Below, piece after piece: positions 8,687 to 17,744 of a stretch of 48,488 nucleotides of DNA. Origin of the DNA: Sphingobacteriia bacterium (lineage in GTDB: Bacteria; Bacteroidota; Bacteroidia; B-17B0; Aurantibacillaceae); NCBI GenBank assembly GCA_009927275.1, contig RFNG01000044.1:1-48488 (forward strand), given 5' to 3'. Below the pieces are notes generated by a model, which ran no database searches, was not told where the DNA came from, and was given only the letters and a program-made list of their open reading frames with translations. Numbering within the stretch: the first letter of the stretch is position 1; each line of letters starts with the position of its first letter. Made by a program: the position numbers and the translations under genes.

Positions 8687-11146
8687 TTAAGTATTGGGGG
8701 GTTTTGGTGTTTCAGAATTGCGATATCCCCTATACCCACCATATCCACCATACCCACCATATCCGCCATAATTATTATACCCGTTTCCATAGCCATAGCC
8801 ATAGCCATAACCGTATCCGTAGCTATATCCGTATCCTTTGTAATAATAACGTTGTGAGGCTCTTCGAATTTCATTTAATACTAGGTTTATGGTTGAAATC
8901 TTATTAGTTTCTGCTATTTGATTTACAAAATTAACAACGCGTTTAGTAGCTGATTTTGTGTTTAAAACAAATATGGTAGTGTCAACAAATTGCATTAAAT
9001 ATAAAGAGTCGGATAGTATTCCAGCAGGTGGCGTATCTATTACAACAAATTCATAATTCTTTTTTACAAATAGAATTAATTCGTGCATTTTTTCTGAAAG
9101 AATGTACTCAGAAGGATTTGGTGGTATTGGACCCGCAAGCATGCAAAAAAGATTATCTATTTGAGATTGTATGATTATTTCATTTATATCATGCTGTCCA
9201 TTAATATAAGTTGTTATACCCTTTTCAGGAGCATTATAACCAAAGCGCTGAAAAACCCTAGGTTTGTGTAAGTCTAATTCTAAAATAATGGTTTTCTTCC
9301 CTGTTTTAGCTAATATATTTGCCAGGTTAACACTGGTAAACGTTTTTCCTTCTCCCGGAGCATGTGATGTTACTAAAATGGTTTTTAACTCTGATTCAAC
9401 ATTAATATACTTCAGATTTGTTCTGAGATTTCTGAACGCTTCTGAGATTTTTGAGTTCGGTATTTCATTAGTTACTATGCCTTCCGTTTCTTGATTTTTG
9501 ATTTTAGGAAGCCCCCCAATTAATGGTAATAATGAAACTTCTTTTAGTTGTTCTACACTTTCTATTTTTGTAAAAAAAACAAACCTCATAATTACAATTA
9601 AAATTGCAATGAAAAATCCGGTTGTTACAAACTGCTTTTCAATTGCTGGAATATTCGGAGAGTCAACACCTACATATCTTGGCGATTCAATAAGTTTAAC
9701 CTCGGGGACAATGCTGGCTTTTGCAATTTTAGTGCTTGCCTTTTTTTCAAGTAAAAAATTATATAAGTCCTCAGAGACTTTAGATTTACGTTGAATATCT
9801 ACAATACCTCTTTGTTTTGTGGGTATGTGTTTTGCATTGTACGTATACGCATTAACTTCCATCTCAATATTCTGTATTCTTTGAAATGCAGCGTTACGGG
9901 CATTTACAATATAAGTTAATAAATTCTGTTTTGTGCTTTTGATTGTAGCTTTTAGGTCAATTACGGATGGATTATCTGTTGTTGAATTTCCTGTAAGTCT
10001 ACTCAGCTCAATTTGTTTTTCATAGAGTTCGCTTACGGCACGATTCATAAATCCTGTTTTTTCAAAAACGTACATGCTAGGTGGTAAAAAAGAAGGATCC
10101 TTATCTTGAATGATATAATATTCCAAATCTTTTAAAGCCCTTAATTCCAGTTGAACTTCAGACTTCATTTTATCGTAATCCGCGATTTTTGAAAACAGAT
10201 CATTTTTTTCCCATTCTAAATCTATAATGGATTGTTTAGTTTTAAAATTCTGAAGTGTGTCTTCAATTGTTCGGAGCGAACTTGTAATATCAGATAATTG
10301 TTTATCAATAAAATCAAGAGTTCTGTCATTAAGTTCCAATTTGGATTTTAATTTACTTCTAGAATAGACATTATAAAGCGTATCAAGAACTAAAACTGCG
10401 CGCTCCCATAATATATCTTTTAATGAAATTTTAAGTATTTGAGTATACTCGGGATTTTCAATTATAAGATTGGAACGAATATCTGATATTAATTTTTCAT
10501 TTGAATGAATTTGAAATTTATATAACATGTTTTGAAGCGTGTTATTTTGAAATTGTTTGTTGTAATCTGAGGCATGTATATTGAAAATAAAATCTGTAGT
10601 AACCAATGTTTTATTAAAAAAACCAATTATTTTTTTAGTTTCATTGTTTACAATGTAGGACAATTCGTATTTATCTGAATTAATAATTTTTAAAAAAAAA
10701 GGTAGCTCGTAAAAATTAGGGCCCATGGAACTGACTTCCACTAAAAAGGGCATTCCGTTAAATTGTTCTATTGTTTTAACCTTTCCAACAATAAAATATG
10801 AAACCTCCAGCTTAGCTTTAAGCTGTGTTACAACCTCACTAATTAAATCATAAGATTGTATTATACGTTGCTCATTGGAATTGTCGATATAAGTGCTGTA
10901 ATTAACAAAATTTGCGTCAGTTACAAGGTTGTTTTTATAATACATATCATCCGATTGAATTAAAAATTCAGTTGATGCTTTATGAACTATAGTTAACCTA
11001 TATGTGTATAAATACCCCAATACATAAGCGATTAGTGGTAATAAAATCAAAATCCACCAATTTTTTACAATGATGCGTCTAATAAAATTTAAATCGCTTA
11101 AAGATAAAATTGGTGCAGTTTTTCCCTGCAAAGATATTTTTGACAT
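8687..11146 (-). CDS. wzc: Wzc-type polysaccharide co-polymerase / tyrosine autokinase
   Basis: The 819-residue protein has a first membrane helix at about 29-50, a Wzz-like periplasmic region with coiled coil (about 270-350), a second helix at about 508-526 and a cytoplasmic BY-kinase domain. Kinase motifs are Walker A APGEGKT (596-602), Walker A' LELDLHKPR (622-630) and Walker B VVIDTPPAG (701-709). The C-terminal tail (767-809) is almost pure Gly-Tyr repeats, the usual autophosphorylation cluster but unusually long. Such proteins control chain length and export of exopolysaccharide. It is upstream of the glycan operon on the same strand and diverges from the exosortase unit. Wzc normally serves Wzx/Wzy pathways, whereas this locus encodes Wzm/Wzt. 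Confidence 0.93.
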   Translation of the reverse strand: MSKISLQGKTAPILSLSDLNFIRRIIVKNWWILILLPLIAYVLGYLYTYRLTIVHKASTEFLIQSDDMYYKNNLVTDANFVNYSTYIDNSNEQRIIQSYDLISEVVTQLKAKLEVSYFIVGKVKTIEQFNGMPFLVEVSSMGPNFYELPFFLKIINSDKYELSYIVNNETKKIIGFFNKTLVTTDFIFNIHASDYNKQFQNNTLQNMLYKFQIHSNEKLISDIRSNLIIENPEYTQILKISLKDILWERAVLVLDTLYNVYSRSKLKSKLELNDRTLDFIDKQLSDITSSLRTIEDTLQNFKTKQSIIDLEWEKNDLFSKIADYDKMKSEVQLELRALKDLEYYIIQDKDPSFLPPSMYVFEKTGFMNRAVSELYEKQIELSRLTGNSTTDNPSVIDLKATIKSTKQNLLTYIVNARNAAFQRIQNIEMEVNAYTYNAKHIPTKQRGIVDIQRKSKVSEDLYNFLLEKKASTKIAKASIVPEVKLIESPRYVGVDSPNIPAIEKQFVTTGFFIAILIVIMRFVFFTKIESVEQLKEVSLLPLIGGLPKIKNQETEGIVTNEIPNSKISEAFRNLRTNLKYINVESELKTILVTSHAPGEGKTFTSVNLANILAKTGKKTIILELDLHKPRVFQRFGYNAPEKGITTYINGQHDINEIIIQSQIDNLFCMLAGPIPPNPSEYILSEKMHELILFVKKNYEFVVIDTPPAGILSDSLYLMQFVDTTIFVLNTKSATKRVVNFVNQIAETNKISTINLVLNEIRRASQRYYYKGYGYSYGYGYGYGYGYGNGYNNYGGYGGYGGYGGYRGYRNSETPKPPNT
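8731..8845 (-). repeat. Gly-Tyr coding repeats in the wzc tail
   Basis: The 3' end of wzc has short tandem repeats: hexamer units reading TATGGC/TACGGA-like codon pairs (Gly-Tyr), then 9-base units for Gly-Gly-Tyr. Because units are multiples of three, gain or loss of copies would change the number of phosphorylatable tyrosines without shifting the frame. Confidence 0.75.
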
Positions 11147-11187
11147 TTAACATACTAAGTTACTTATTTTTTATGATAAATAATTTG

Positions 11188-11195
11188 TACTTTTG
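11188..11195 (+). promoter_or_regulatory. Bacteroidota-type -7 element upstream of the exosortase cargo gene
   Basis: TACTTTTG matches the TAnnTTTG -7 consensus. It lies 8 bases before the ATG at 11204, so the transcript would have a very short leader or none. A clear -33 TTG is not obvious. Confidence 0.5.
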
Positions 11196-11203
11196 TTAGT
11201 ATA

Positions 11204-11410
11204 ATGAAATCCAAGATTAAATTCATTTTTATCATAACCTTTTGTACCCAACTTTCTGGTTTTTCAATACCCGCACCACCTACAAATAATCAACCAAACT
11301 GTTGGCCGCCCCCCTGTGTTCCCATTGACGGCGGCATTATTGCGCTTGCAGCAGCCGGAATTGCTTATGGGTTTTACAAAAGTCGTGTTTTACACAAAGC
11401 CCCAAAATGA
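11204..11410 (+). CDS. Small PID-CTERM-like exosortase cargo protein
   Basis: The protein has 68 residues. An N-terminal signal sequence (K-S-K-I-K-F-I-F-I-I-T-F-C-T-Q-L-S-G-F-S) is followed by a proline-rich stretch with two cysteines (N-C-W-P-P-P-C), then V-P-I-D-G-G, a hydrophobic helix (IIALAAAGIAYGFY) and a basic tail (K-S-R-V-L-H-K-A-P-K). The tripartite end of motif, membrane helix and basic tail is the layout of exosortase sorting signals, and PIDGG matches the PID-CTERM variant of Bacteroidota. After processing at both ends only about 20-25 residues would remain. The stop overlaps the exosortase start (ATGA), which makes it a dedicated cargo candidate. Function beyond sorting is unknown. 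Confidence 0.75.
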   Translation: MKSKIKFIFIITFCTQLSGFSIPAPPTNNQPNCWPPPCVPIDGGIIALAAAGIAYGFYKSRVLHKAPK

Positions 11411-11948
11411 CCCTTTGGTCGCAAATTTCAAACCGATTTACAAGTTTTAAAAGTCCTCAGATTGTTTTTTTAATACGCGCGTTTTTAGGGTATTCGGTTT
11501 TATTTATAACTTATCAATTTATACTAATTCCGTACACATCATTTGATCAATGGGTAATTCGAGCTTTAGTAAATCTTCTGAGGCTTTATTAAAGCCTTTT
11601 GGCCCAACCTTTTCAGCGCATGAAAATTCAGAAATGCAAGTTATTGGTATAGATGGTTCTACCGGCGTTTGGATTGGAACACCCTGTAACGGCATACATT
11701 TAATTGGTTTGTTTTCAGTCTTTATAATGGCCTACCCGGGTTCTTGGCGGCGTAAATTATATTATATTCCCTTTGGCATTTTGCTATTATTTGGCTATAA
11801 TAGCATACGCATTTGCGCTTTAGCCTGGTTATCTAAATTTCATCCGCAATGGCTATTGTTTAATCATAATTATACTTTTACCGCAAGCGCCTATATTTTG
11901 GTTTTTGTGTTGTGGATGGTTTGGGTAAAACGCTTATCTAAAACTTAA
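11407..11948 (+). pseudogene. Exosortase/archaeosortase family protein (XrtF-like), frameshifted
   Basis: Two pieces in different frames (11407-11592 and 11550-11948) make one integral membrane protein of about 180 residues, the short-form size of Bacteroidota exosortases. One extra A in the AAA at 11571-11573 joins ...R-A-L-V-K-S-S-E-A-L-L-K. The putative catalytic residues are all present after joining: Cys94 in G-T-P-C-N-G-I, Arg135 in Y-N-S-I-R-I and His154 in F-N-H-N-Y-T-F, each at or near a membrane helix. Exosortases are transpeptidase-like enzymes that cleave C-terminal signals and probably transfer the cargo to a membrane anchor. It lies between a PID-CTERM-like cargo and a small membrane partner. 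The frameshift is probably a sequencing indel; XrtF versus another subclass is uncertain. Confidence 0.82.
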
Positions 11949-11949
11949 A

Positions 11950-12417
11950 ATGCGGTTTTTAGTTATACTTATTGTGTTTCTGTGCCTAGGATTTATTCGT
12001 ATGTTTTGGTTTGAACATTATAATGTTTACCTCTACCAAACCTTTTATAATAAACCCCGATGGGATGAACAACTGTTTTGGATGTTTAAATCATACTCCT
12101 ATACTACTTTGTATTATTTCAAATTTGTATTTACAATATTTTTTGTGGCAATTTTTTATTGTTTAAGTTATTTAAGCTTTAAATGGCTTGGTGCGGCATC
12201 TGAACGTAAACCATTACAATATACTTATACAATTCTGATAGGTACCGCCTTGGTACTGGGTAGTTTAAGCTGGATTGAAAATACGCGTTTACAACAAATT
12301 GTGTACAGTATAAACTTATGGCTGATGGGTATTGCCGAATCGCCATTGCCCTTTTTATTACTTTGGGCCAGCAGAAATTTAAATCCCATACCCAAATCCA
12401 GCGTAAAAAATCCGTAA
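11950..12417 (+). CDS. Exosortase system-associated membrane protein
   Basis: This 155-residue protein has about four hydrophobic helices, at roughly 2-18, 55-78, 88-106 and 117-142, with a soluble segment around W-F-E-H-Y-N-V-Y-L-Y-Q-T-F-Y near the first helix. It starts one base after the exosortase stop. Small polytopic proteins are encoded directly downstream of XrtF in Flavobacteria and annotated only as exosortase F system-associated; length and position fit that family. No enzymatic motif is visible. It could help hold cargo or the lipid carrier near the exosortase, but this is inference from position. Confidence 0.65.
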   Translation: MRFLVILIVFLCLGFIRMFWFEHYNVYLYQTFYNKPRWDEQLFWMFKSYSYTTLYYFKFVFTIFFVAIFYCLSYLSFKWLGAASERKPLQYTYTILIGTALVLGSLSWIENTRLQQIVYSINLWLMGIAESPLPFLLLWASRNLNPIPKSSVKNP

Positions 12418-12441
12418 TTTGGAAGCGTAATCAATATTCAC

Positions 12442-13716
12442 ATGGTGCCAAAAGATCCAAGTATTTTTAAACTCATTGCTAAAGAAAAACAACGTCAAAC
12501 CCAAGGTGTTGAACTAATTGCGTCTGAAAATTATGTAAGTGATGCCGTAATGAAAGCCATGGGCAGTATTTTAACCAATAAATATGCCGAAGGCTTACCT
12601 AAAAAAAGATACTATGGCGGATGTGAAGTTGTAGACGAAGTTGAGCAATTGGCTATTGATAGGGCTAAAAACCTATTTGGTGCAGCATGGGTTAACGTAC
12701 AGCCGCATTCTGGCGCACAGGCCAATGCTGCAGTTATGCTGGCCTGTTTAAAACCCGGTGATACCATTTTAGGATTTGATTTATCACATGGTGGACATTT
12801 AACACACGGTTCGCCGGTTAATTTTTCCGGACGTCTTTACAAGGCAACATTTTATGGCGTAAAAAAATCAACAGGCCTTTTGGATTATGATGCCATGGAG
12901 CAAACCGCAATAAAAGAACGGCCTAAACTTATTATTTGCGGGGCCAGTGCCTATTCACGTGACTGGGATTATGCACGTATACGTAATATAGCAGATCGTA
13001 TTGGAGCCTTGGTTTTGGCTGATATTTCGCATCCCAGCGGCCTAATAGCCAAAGGTATTTTAAACGATCCCCTGCCCCATTGCCATATAGTAACCACTAC
13101 CACACATAAAACATTACGTGGTCCTCGTGGTGGTATGATTTTAATGGGTAAAGATTTTGAAAATCCCTTTGGTGAACGCACTCCAAAAGGCGAACTTAAA
13201 ATGATGAGCCATGTTTTGGATATGGCTGTTTTTCCGGGTACACAGGGTGGCCCCTTAGAGCATGTTATTGCGGCAAAAGCAGTAGCATATAACGAAGCGT
13301 TAAGCGACTCTTATATGCATTACATGATTCAGGTTGTTAAAAATTCTAAGGCCATGGCAAATGCCTTTTCACAAAAGGGGTATCATATTGTATCCGGCGG
13401 AACCGATAACCATTTATTTTTAATTGATTTACGTAATAAATCTATAACTGGAAAAGAGGCGCTTGCTGCACTGGAACAAGTTCATATAACTGTAAATAAA
13501 AACATGGTGCCCTTTGATGATAAATCGGCATTTGTTACATCTGGAATTCGAATTGGCAGCCCGGCCATTACTACACGTGGACTTAAAGAACAACAGTGTA
13601 TTAAAATTGTAGATTTAATTGATGAGGCGTTAATAAAACGAAATGATCCCAAGGCATTAATTAAAATAGAAAAAAAGGTTCATACCCTGATGAACAGGTA
13701 TCCATTATTTTCATAA
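12442..13716 (+). CDS. glyA: Serine hydroxymethyltransferase
   Basis: The 424 residues match the family length. Visible signatures are E-L-I-A-S-E-N-Y at 24-31, the N-K-Y-A-E-G-L-P turn, Y-Y-G-G-C near 57-61, and the PLP-binding Lys223 in [13 protein letters not shown]. The enzyme interconverts serine plus tetrahydrofolate and glycine plus 5,10-methylene-tetrahydrofolate in the cytoplasm and supplies one-carbon units. It begins 24 bases after the exosortase-associated gene on the same strand and is followed after 3 bases by the nucleoside transporter, so read-through transcription is likely even though function differs. Confidence 0.97.
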   Translation: MVPKDPSIFKLIAKEKQRQTQGVELIASENYVSDAVMKAMGSILTNKYAEGLPKKRYYGGCEVVDEVEQLAIDRAKNLFGAAWVNVQPHSGAQANAAVMLACLKPGDTILGFDLSHGGHLTHGSPVNFSGRLYKATFYGVKKSTGLLDYDAMEQTAIKERPKLIICGASAYSRDWDYARIRNIADRIGALVLADISHPSGLIAKGILNDPLPHCHIVTTTTHKTLRGPRGGMILMGKDFENPFGERTPKGELKMMSHVLDMAVFPGTQGGPLEHVIAAKAVAYNEALSDSYMHYMIQVVKNSKAMANAFSQKGYHIVSGGTDNHLFLIDLRNKSITGKEALAALEQVHITVNKNMVPFDDKSAFVTSGIRIGSPAITTRGLKEQQCIKIVDLIDEALIKRNDPKALIKIEKKVHTLMNRYPLFS

Positions 13717-13719
13717 TCT

Positions 13720-14973
13720 ATGGAACGGTATACGGGCCTAATCGGCATATTGCTTTTGCTCGGCATTGCGTATTTGTGTTCTGAAAATCGAAAAGCCATT
13801 TCGTTACGTTTGGTTTTAAGTGGTTTAGCTTTACAAATGCTGTTTGCGCTGTTAATATTAAAAATTTCCTGGGTAACCCGTTTTTTTGCGCTACTGGGAT
13901 CCGGAATGTCTAAGCTTGAACAGTTTGCAACGCAGGGGGCCGCTTTTGTTTTTGGAGGTTTAATGGTAGGCAACACATCCGATTCGGCTATGCCTTATGG
14001 ATCGCCAAACACCTTTGTGTTTGCGTTTAGCGTTACGGCCACCATTATTTTTGTTTGCGTTTTAGTGGCATTGTGTTATCAGTTAGGGATTTTACAACGT
14101 ATAGTATCCTTACTTGCCAAAAGTATGAATCGCATCATGCGGGTAAGCGGCGCAGAAGCATTGAGTAATGTGGCAAGTGCATTTGTGGGTCAGGTGGAAG
14201 CACAAGTTATGATTCAGCCGTATTTAAATCGCATGACACGTTCTGAATTATTGGCCTCCATGACGGGTAGTATGGCGTGTATAGCCGGTGGCATTTTAAT
14301 TGTATACGTAAATATGGGTGCAAAAGCTGAATATTTGCTTGCAGCCAGTATAATGGCTGCGCCGGGCGCCTTAGTAATATCTAAAATTTTAATCCCTGAA
14401 ACGGAAATTTCAGAAACCTCTGGTATAGTAAAACTAAAAGTTGAAAAGCCCTATGCAAATACGATTGATGCCGTTTCGCATGGTGCTGCCGAAGGCATGA
14501 AAATTGCGTTAAATGTTATAGCCATGCTTATTGGATTTATTGCGCTTATCAGTCTTATTAACTATGGATTGAGCGCATTGGGTGGCATGGCAAATTGGTG
14601 TCCACAACTGAGTTTGAATTTTATTTTTGCAAAGGTGTTTTATCCTATAGCTTGGTGCATGGGCGCTAGTGGATCTGATACAGAAACCGTAGCTATGTTA
14701 ATGGGACAAAAATTGAGTATCAATGAATTTGTTGCTTTTGATACCTTAACACATAAGCTTAACCATCCATTGAGTGATAAAGCACATGCCATTGTAAGTT
14801 TTGCCATTTGCGGTTTTGCAAATTTTGCTTCTGTTGGCATGCAAATTGGCGGCATAGGCACTTTAGCGCCGGAAAAACGTCATGTAATTGCAAAATTAGG
14901 TTTAAAAGCCTTATTAGGAGGCACCTTAGCCAGTTATCTTTCAGCTTCCATTGCTGGTATTTTAATTGGATGA
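13720..14973 (+). CDS. nupC: CNT-family (NupC-like) nucleoside transporter
   Basis: The 417-residue inner-membrane protein begins with hydrophobic helices and has the core motifs of concentrative nucleoside transporters: G-N-T-S-D-S-A-M-P near residue 88, G-A-E-A-L-S-N-V-A-S-A-F-V-G-Q-V-E-A in the substrate-binding region and G-F-A-N-F-A-S-V-G-M-Q-I-G-G near the end. It should import nucleosides with Na+ or H+. The gene lies between glyA and a PAP2 phosphatase; a deoC gene for nucleoside salvage is also in this window, though 32 kb away. The stop overlaps the start of the next gene by four bases. Confidence 0.92.
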   Translation: MERYTGLIGILLLLGIAYLCSENRKAISLRLVLSGLALQMLFALLILKISWVTRFFALLGSGMSKLEQFATQGAAFVFGGLMVGNTSDSAMPYGSPNTFVFAFSVTATIIFVCVLVALCYQLGILQRIVSLLAKSMNRIMRVSGAEALSNVASAFVGQVEAQVMIQPYLNRMTRSELLASMTGSMACIAGGILIVYVNMGAKAEYLLAASIMAAPGALVISKILIPETEISETSGIVKLKVEKPYANTIDAVSHGAAEGMKIALNVIAMLIGFIALISLINYGLSALGGMANWCPQLSLNFIFAKVFYPIAWCMGASGSDTETVAMLMGQKLSINEFVAFDTLTHKLNHPLSDKAHAIVSFAICGFANFASVGMQIGGIGTLAPEKRHVIAKLGLKALLGGTLASYLSASIAGILIG

Positions 14974-15587
14974 TGCGCTTTTTAATTTGCTTTACAGTTA
15001 CGCTTTATACACTCCTTTTTAATGCTCAATCCTTACCTTGGGAGGCCCACATTGTTCAAAGAGCCAATGCAAACACAATACTTACGCCTTTTAATAAAAA
15101 CATAAGTCATTCGGTATACATATTAGGCCTTACTATACCATCGGCTTATATAATAAAAGGACTTCTTTCCAGGGACTCCATAGCAATTGGCCGGGCTTGG
15201 CGAATGGGTTTAGCCGGCGCCGGAAACATTGCAATTACATACCTTTTAAAGGAAAGTATTAAACGGCAACGTCCGTTTGAAACCTATGCTGAAATACATG
15301 CTTATGATAACTTAGCCCATGGCTATAGTATGCCGAGTGGCCACAGTGCTACGGCCTTTAATGTAGCCAGCAGTTTAAGTTTAGAATTTCCAAAATGGTA
15401 TATAATAATACCGACATATGCCTATGCCACCTGGGTTGCTTATAGCCGATTACAACTGGGTGTTCACTACCCCAGCGATGTATTTATAGGGGCGCTAACA
15501 GGAACTGGTATAGCATGGCTTAGCAAAAAAATGCAATCCCGTTGGTTAGGCCATGTGCAAACTAAAAATAAAAAAGAAAATAAATAA
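14970..15587 (+). CDS. PAP2-family membrane phosphatase
   Basis: The ATG at 14970 overlaps the nupC stop (ATGA), giving 205 residues; a second ATG follows at 14973. The three PAP2 motifs are intact: K94-E-S-I-K-R-Q-R-P at 94-102, P-S-G-H at 122-125, and S-R at 159-160 with H166 and D170 in S-R-L-Q-L-G-V-H-Y-P-S-D. An N-terminal signal-like segment is followed by a membrane-associated helical core. Family members remove phosphate from lipids such as phosphatidic acid, phosphatidylglycerol phosphate or undecaprenyl pyrophosphate. In this window an undecaprenyl pyrophosphate role would help glycan synthesis, but the substrate cannot be told from the motifs. Confidence 0.9.
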   Translation: MMRFLICFTVTLYTLLFNAQSLPWEAHIVQRANANTILTPFNKNISHSVYILGLTIPSAYIIKGLLSRDSIAIGRAWRMGLAGAGNIAITYLLKESIKRQRPFETYAEIHAYDNLAHGYSMPSGHSATAFNVASSLSLEFPKWYIIIPTYAYATWVAYSRLQLGVHYPSDVFIGALTGTGIAWLSKKMQSRWLGHVQTKNKKENK

Positions 15588-15646
15588 ACTATAACATTTG
15601 TGTATAAATGCCTTGTATCTGTTGGCGCTCTGTGATAAAGTTTGTT

Positions 15647-16297
15647 TTACGCGATGGCTCCGTCAATTAGTTTTATTGTACGATCTGCGCGAGCGGCAAG
15701 TTCAGTATTATGGGTAACAATTACAAATGTATATCCGTATTTATTGCGTAAATCAAAAAACAAATCATGTAATTTGTGGGCAGTTGCACTATCTAAATTA
15801 CCGCTGGGTTCATCTGCAAAAATAAGTTTAGGTTTATTTATAAGTGCACGTGCAACCGCAACACGTTGCTGCTCTCCGCCACTTAGCATGGAAGGTTTAT
15901 GTAACAAGCGCTCCCCTAAACCAAGTTCGGTTAAAAGTTCCTCGGCGCGGCTTTTGGATTGTGATTTACTTTTTCCGCCAATAAGTGCAGGCATCATAAC
16001 GTTTTCTAATGCTGTAAATTCAGGAAGCAATTGGTAAAATTGAAACACAAATCCCATATTCGAATTTCTAAATGCAGCCAGCTTTTTACTGTTTAATGAA
16101 CTTAAATTAACCCCCTCCATTTGTACAGTACCCGCATCGGGCAATTCCAATGTGCCTAAAATTGAAAGTAAGGTTGTTTTTCCTGCTCCTGAACTGCCTA
16201 CTATTGAAACGACTTCACCGGCATGTATTGTACACGACACGGATTTTAACACTCGAACGGAGCCGTATTGCTTTTGAATCTGATTTGCAATTAACAT
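15647..16297 (-). CDS. lolD: LolD/MacB-type ABC transporter ATPase, without adjacent permease
   Basis: I chose the ATG at 16297 (216 residues); upstream in-frame sequence is low-complexity and unlike the family. Walker A is GSSGAGKT at 34-41. The signature [15 protein letters not shown] and Walker [13 protein letters not shown] are typical of the LolD/MacB/FtsE subgroup, which powers mechanotransmission or lipoprotein release rather than classic uptake. LolD sends lipoproteins from the inner membrane toward LolA. The gene stands alone: its upstream neighbour is an LPP20-like protein and there is no LolC/E permease next to it. An orphan MacB/LolC-like permease is present at 31096-32346. Confidence 0.88.
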   Translation of the reverse strand: MLIANQIQKQYGSVRVLKSVSCTIHAGEVVSIVGSSGAGKTTLLSILGTLELPDAGTVQMEGVNLSSLNSKKLAAFRNSNMGFVFQFYQLLPEFTALENVMMPALIGGKSKSQSKSRAEELLTELGLGERLLHKPSMLSGGEQQRVAVARALINKPKLIFADEPSGNLDSATAHKLHDLFFDLRNKYGYTFVIVTHNTELAARADRTIKLIDGAIA

Positions 16298-16349
16298 ATT
16301 AATGAAACGTGTACATGTATTTAAAAAATAGAGTTGTTTAAAAGCAACA

Positions 16350-17744
16350 TTAATATTGAAATATTTTATGTTTAATTTCAAAAAGTAACTCAGCCATTCG
16401 TGCTTTAAATGCAAAAGAGGAATAGGCTTGCATACCGGCGCGTTCTAAGGTATTTGAATATCCAAAAATATCGTTAAACTGCAGGTTTAATAATTCACTA
16501 GCATCTGATTTGCGAATTACTTTTGCTTTTAGAATCATGTTTGCCAATTGTAAATTATAATTATCAAAAAGCCAGTCGCTTTCTGCAGCTTCTTGAGTTT
16601 GGCTATAAAGTTGTATTACAATTTCAGCTTCGTTTTCTGAATTAACCCATGTGCATTCTGACCCTTGTATTTTGGATGTTAATATATTATGCAATTCCTC
16701 TGCGCTCCATAATTTACCCATATTGTAAGATTCTGTTTTTAAAAACAAACGCATGGGTTCAACTTTAAATTCAACAGCAAGCGGCTGAATTTGAATTAAT
16801 CGTTGCAGAACGCGCATACTCATTTGAGCAGCGGAATCATTTTTTAATAAGGTTTTAAAATCCGGCTCTAATGTTATTTGAGATAAATTGACATCGTTTC
16901 CGATTTCTGTTAATTTTAAAACGATTTGATTTTGATTATTAACGATTTCAGGAGATTCGGCGCTTACATGTTCCGATTCAGGAATAACTCTGAAAGGCAT
17001 GTGGGTCCACAATTTACCTTTTGGGGCATTAATGGTAATGGGCACTGGTGCATATTGTGCCTGGGCAGCTTTAAATACCGGCTGTACAGATGTTAATTTC
17101 AGGTCTTGAAATTGTGATTGGATCAGCGCCGTAATATCCGTTGGTTCTGTAACGCCTCCGGATAATGAGGCATTAAGATGCAATTCTTCATTTAAGTATG
17201 GAACTAAAAGTGAAAACGCTTGTAGCCGTTTTGTTAATGCTGAAACCATTTGACCGGATTTTTCATCCTGCAATGCTAAATTTAAAAATTGTGCTGCCTG
17301 ATCTAGTATGCGTTGTTTTTTTTGTGCTTTGGTTTTTGCGTAAAGGTCTTTATCCAGTTGATAATATACCCAATAGGTATTTTGATCTTCATATGAGTCT
17401 ATCAATTGATATCCCTCAAGATATTCACTATTTGACAATTTAATTAAAGAATTAAAACTTTCGTTGTACTGTTTATTATTTTGTACACTGTAGAGCACCG
17501 AATTGGATGATATATCTACTTTAATTTCAGAAGCCAAATCAAATAAGGCATTTTTTTTTGCCTCCATAATATAGCTTTGACCTTTTGATTTTTCAGCAAA
17601 GCCAATACCTACGTATTTAAATGCACTGTTGGGACGGCTTTTAAGCCACAAGGGTTGTGCAAGAGTACCTTGAGGTTGCTGGGAAAACAACCAATTTGAA
17701 AACACTAAAAAAATCACAACTAAATTAAATTTCATCCGGCTCAT
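16350..17744 (-). CDS. Secreted protein with LPP20-like domain, third gene of an envelope module
   Basis: The 464-residue protein has a signal peptide (residues about 4-21, ending L-F-S-Q-Q). Its N-terminal region has Y-V-G-I-G-F-A near 42-48, a helix starting [10 protein letters not shown] and, near 130, a Y-W-V-Y-Y-Q-L strand. This matches the LPP20 fold and is paralogous in layout to the 197-residue lipoprotein two genes upstream. The remaining 300 residues form beta-rich repeats I do not recognise (possibly DUF4384-like). Its ATG overlaps the stop of the CsgG-like lipoprotein gene by 4 bases. Periplasmic or outer-membrane assembly work is likely by analogy with FlgT and LpoB, but the function is unknown. 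Confidence 0.65.
   Translation of the reverse strand: MSRMKFNLVVIFLVFSNWLFSQQPQGTLAQPLWLKSRPNSAFKYVGIGFAEKSKGQSYIMEAKKNALFDLASEIKVDISSNSVLYSVQNNKQYNESFNSLIKLSNSEYLEGYQLIDSYEDQNTYWVYYQLDKDLYAKTKAQKKQRILDQAAQFLNLALQDEKSGQMVSALTKRLQAFSLLVPYLNEELHLNASLSGGVTEPTDITALIQSQFQDLKLTSVQPVFKAAQAQYAPVPITINAPKGKLWTHMPFRVIPESEHVSAESPEIVNNQNQIVLKLTEIGNDVNLSQITLEPDFKTLLKNDSAAQMSMRVLQRLIQIQPLAVEFKVEPMRLFLKTESYNMGKLWSAEELHNILTSKIQGSECTWVNSENEAEIVIQLYSQTQEAAESDWLFDNYNLQLANMILKAKVIRKSDASELLNLQFNDIFGYSNTLERAGMQAYSSFAFKARMAELLFEIKHKIFQY

Noticed and set aside
8731-8830. CRISPR-like repeat array
   Set aside because: Units are 6-9 bases without spacers and lie in frame inside wzc.
8608-8907. Plus-strand open frame rich in His-Thr and His-Ser repeats, which looks like a metal-binding peptide
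   Set aside because: It is the complement of the Gly-Tyr repeats of wzc; the repeats force a repetitive peptide on the other strand. No promoter or family match.
16298-16414. Longer LolD-like protein starting at 16414
   Set aside because: The extra 39 residues have no family match; the domain begins exactly at the ATG at 16297.
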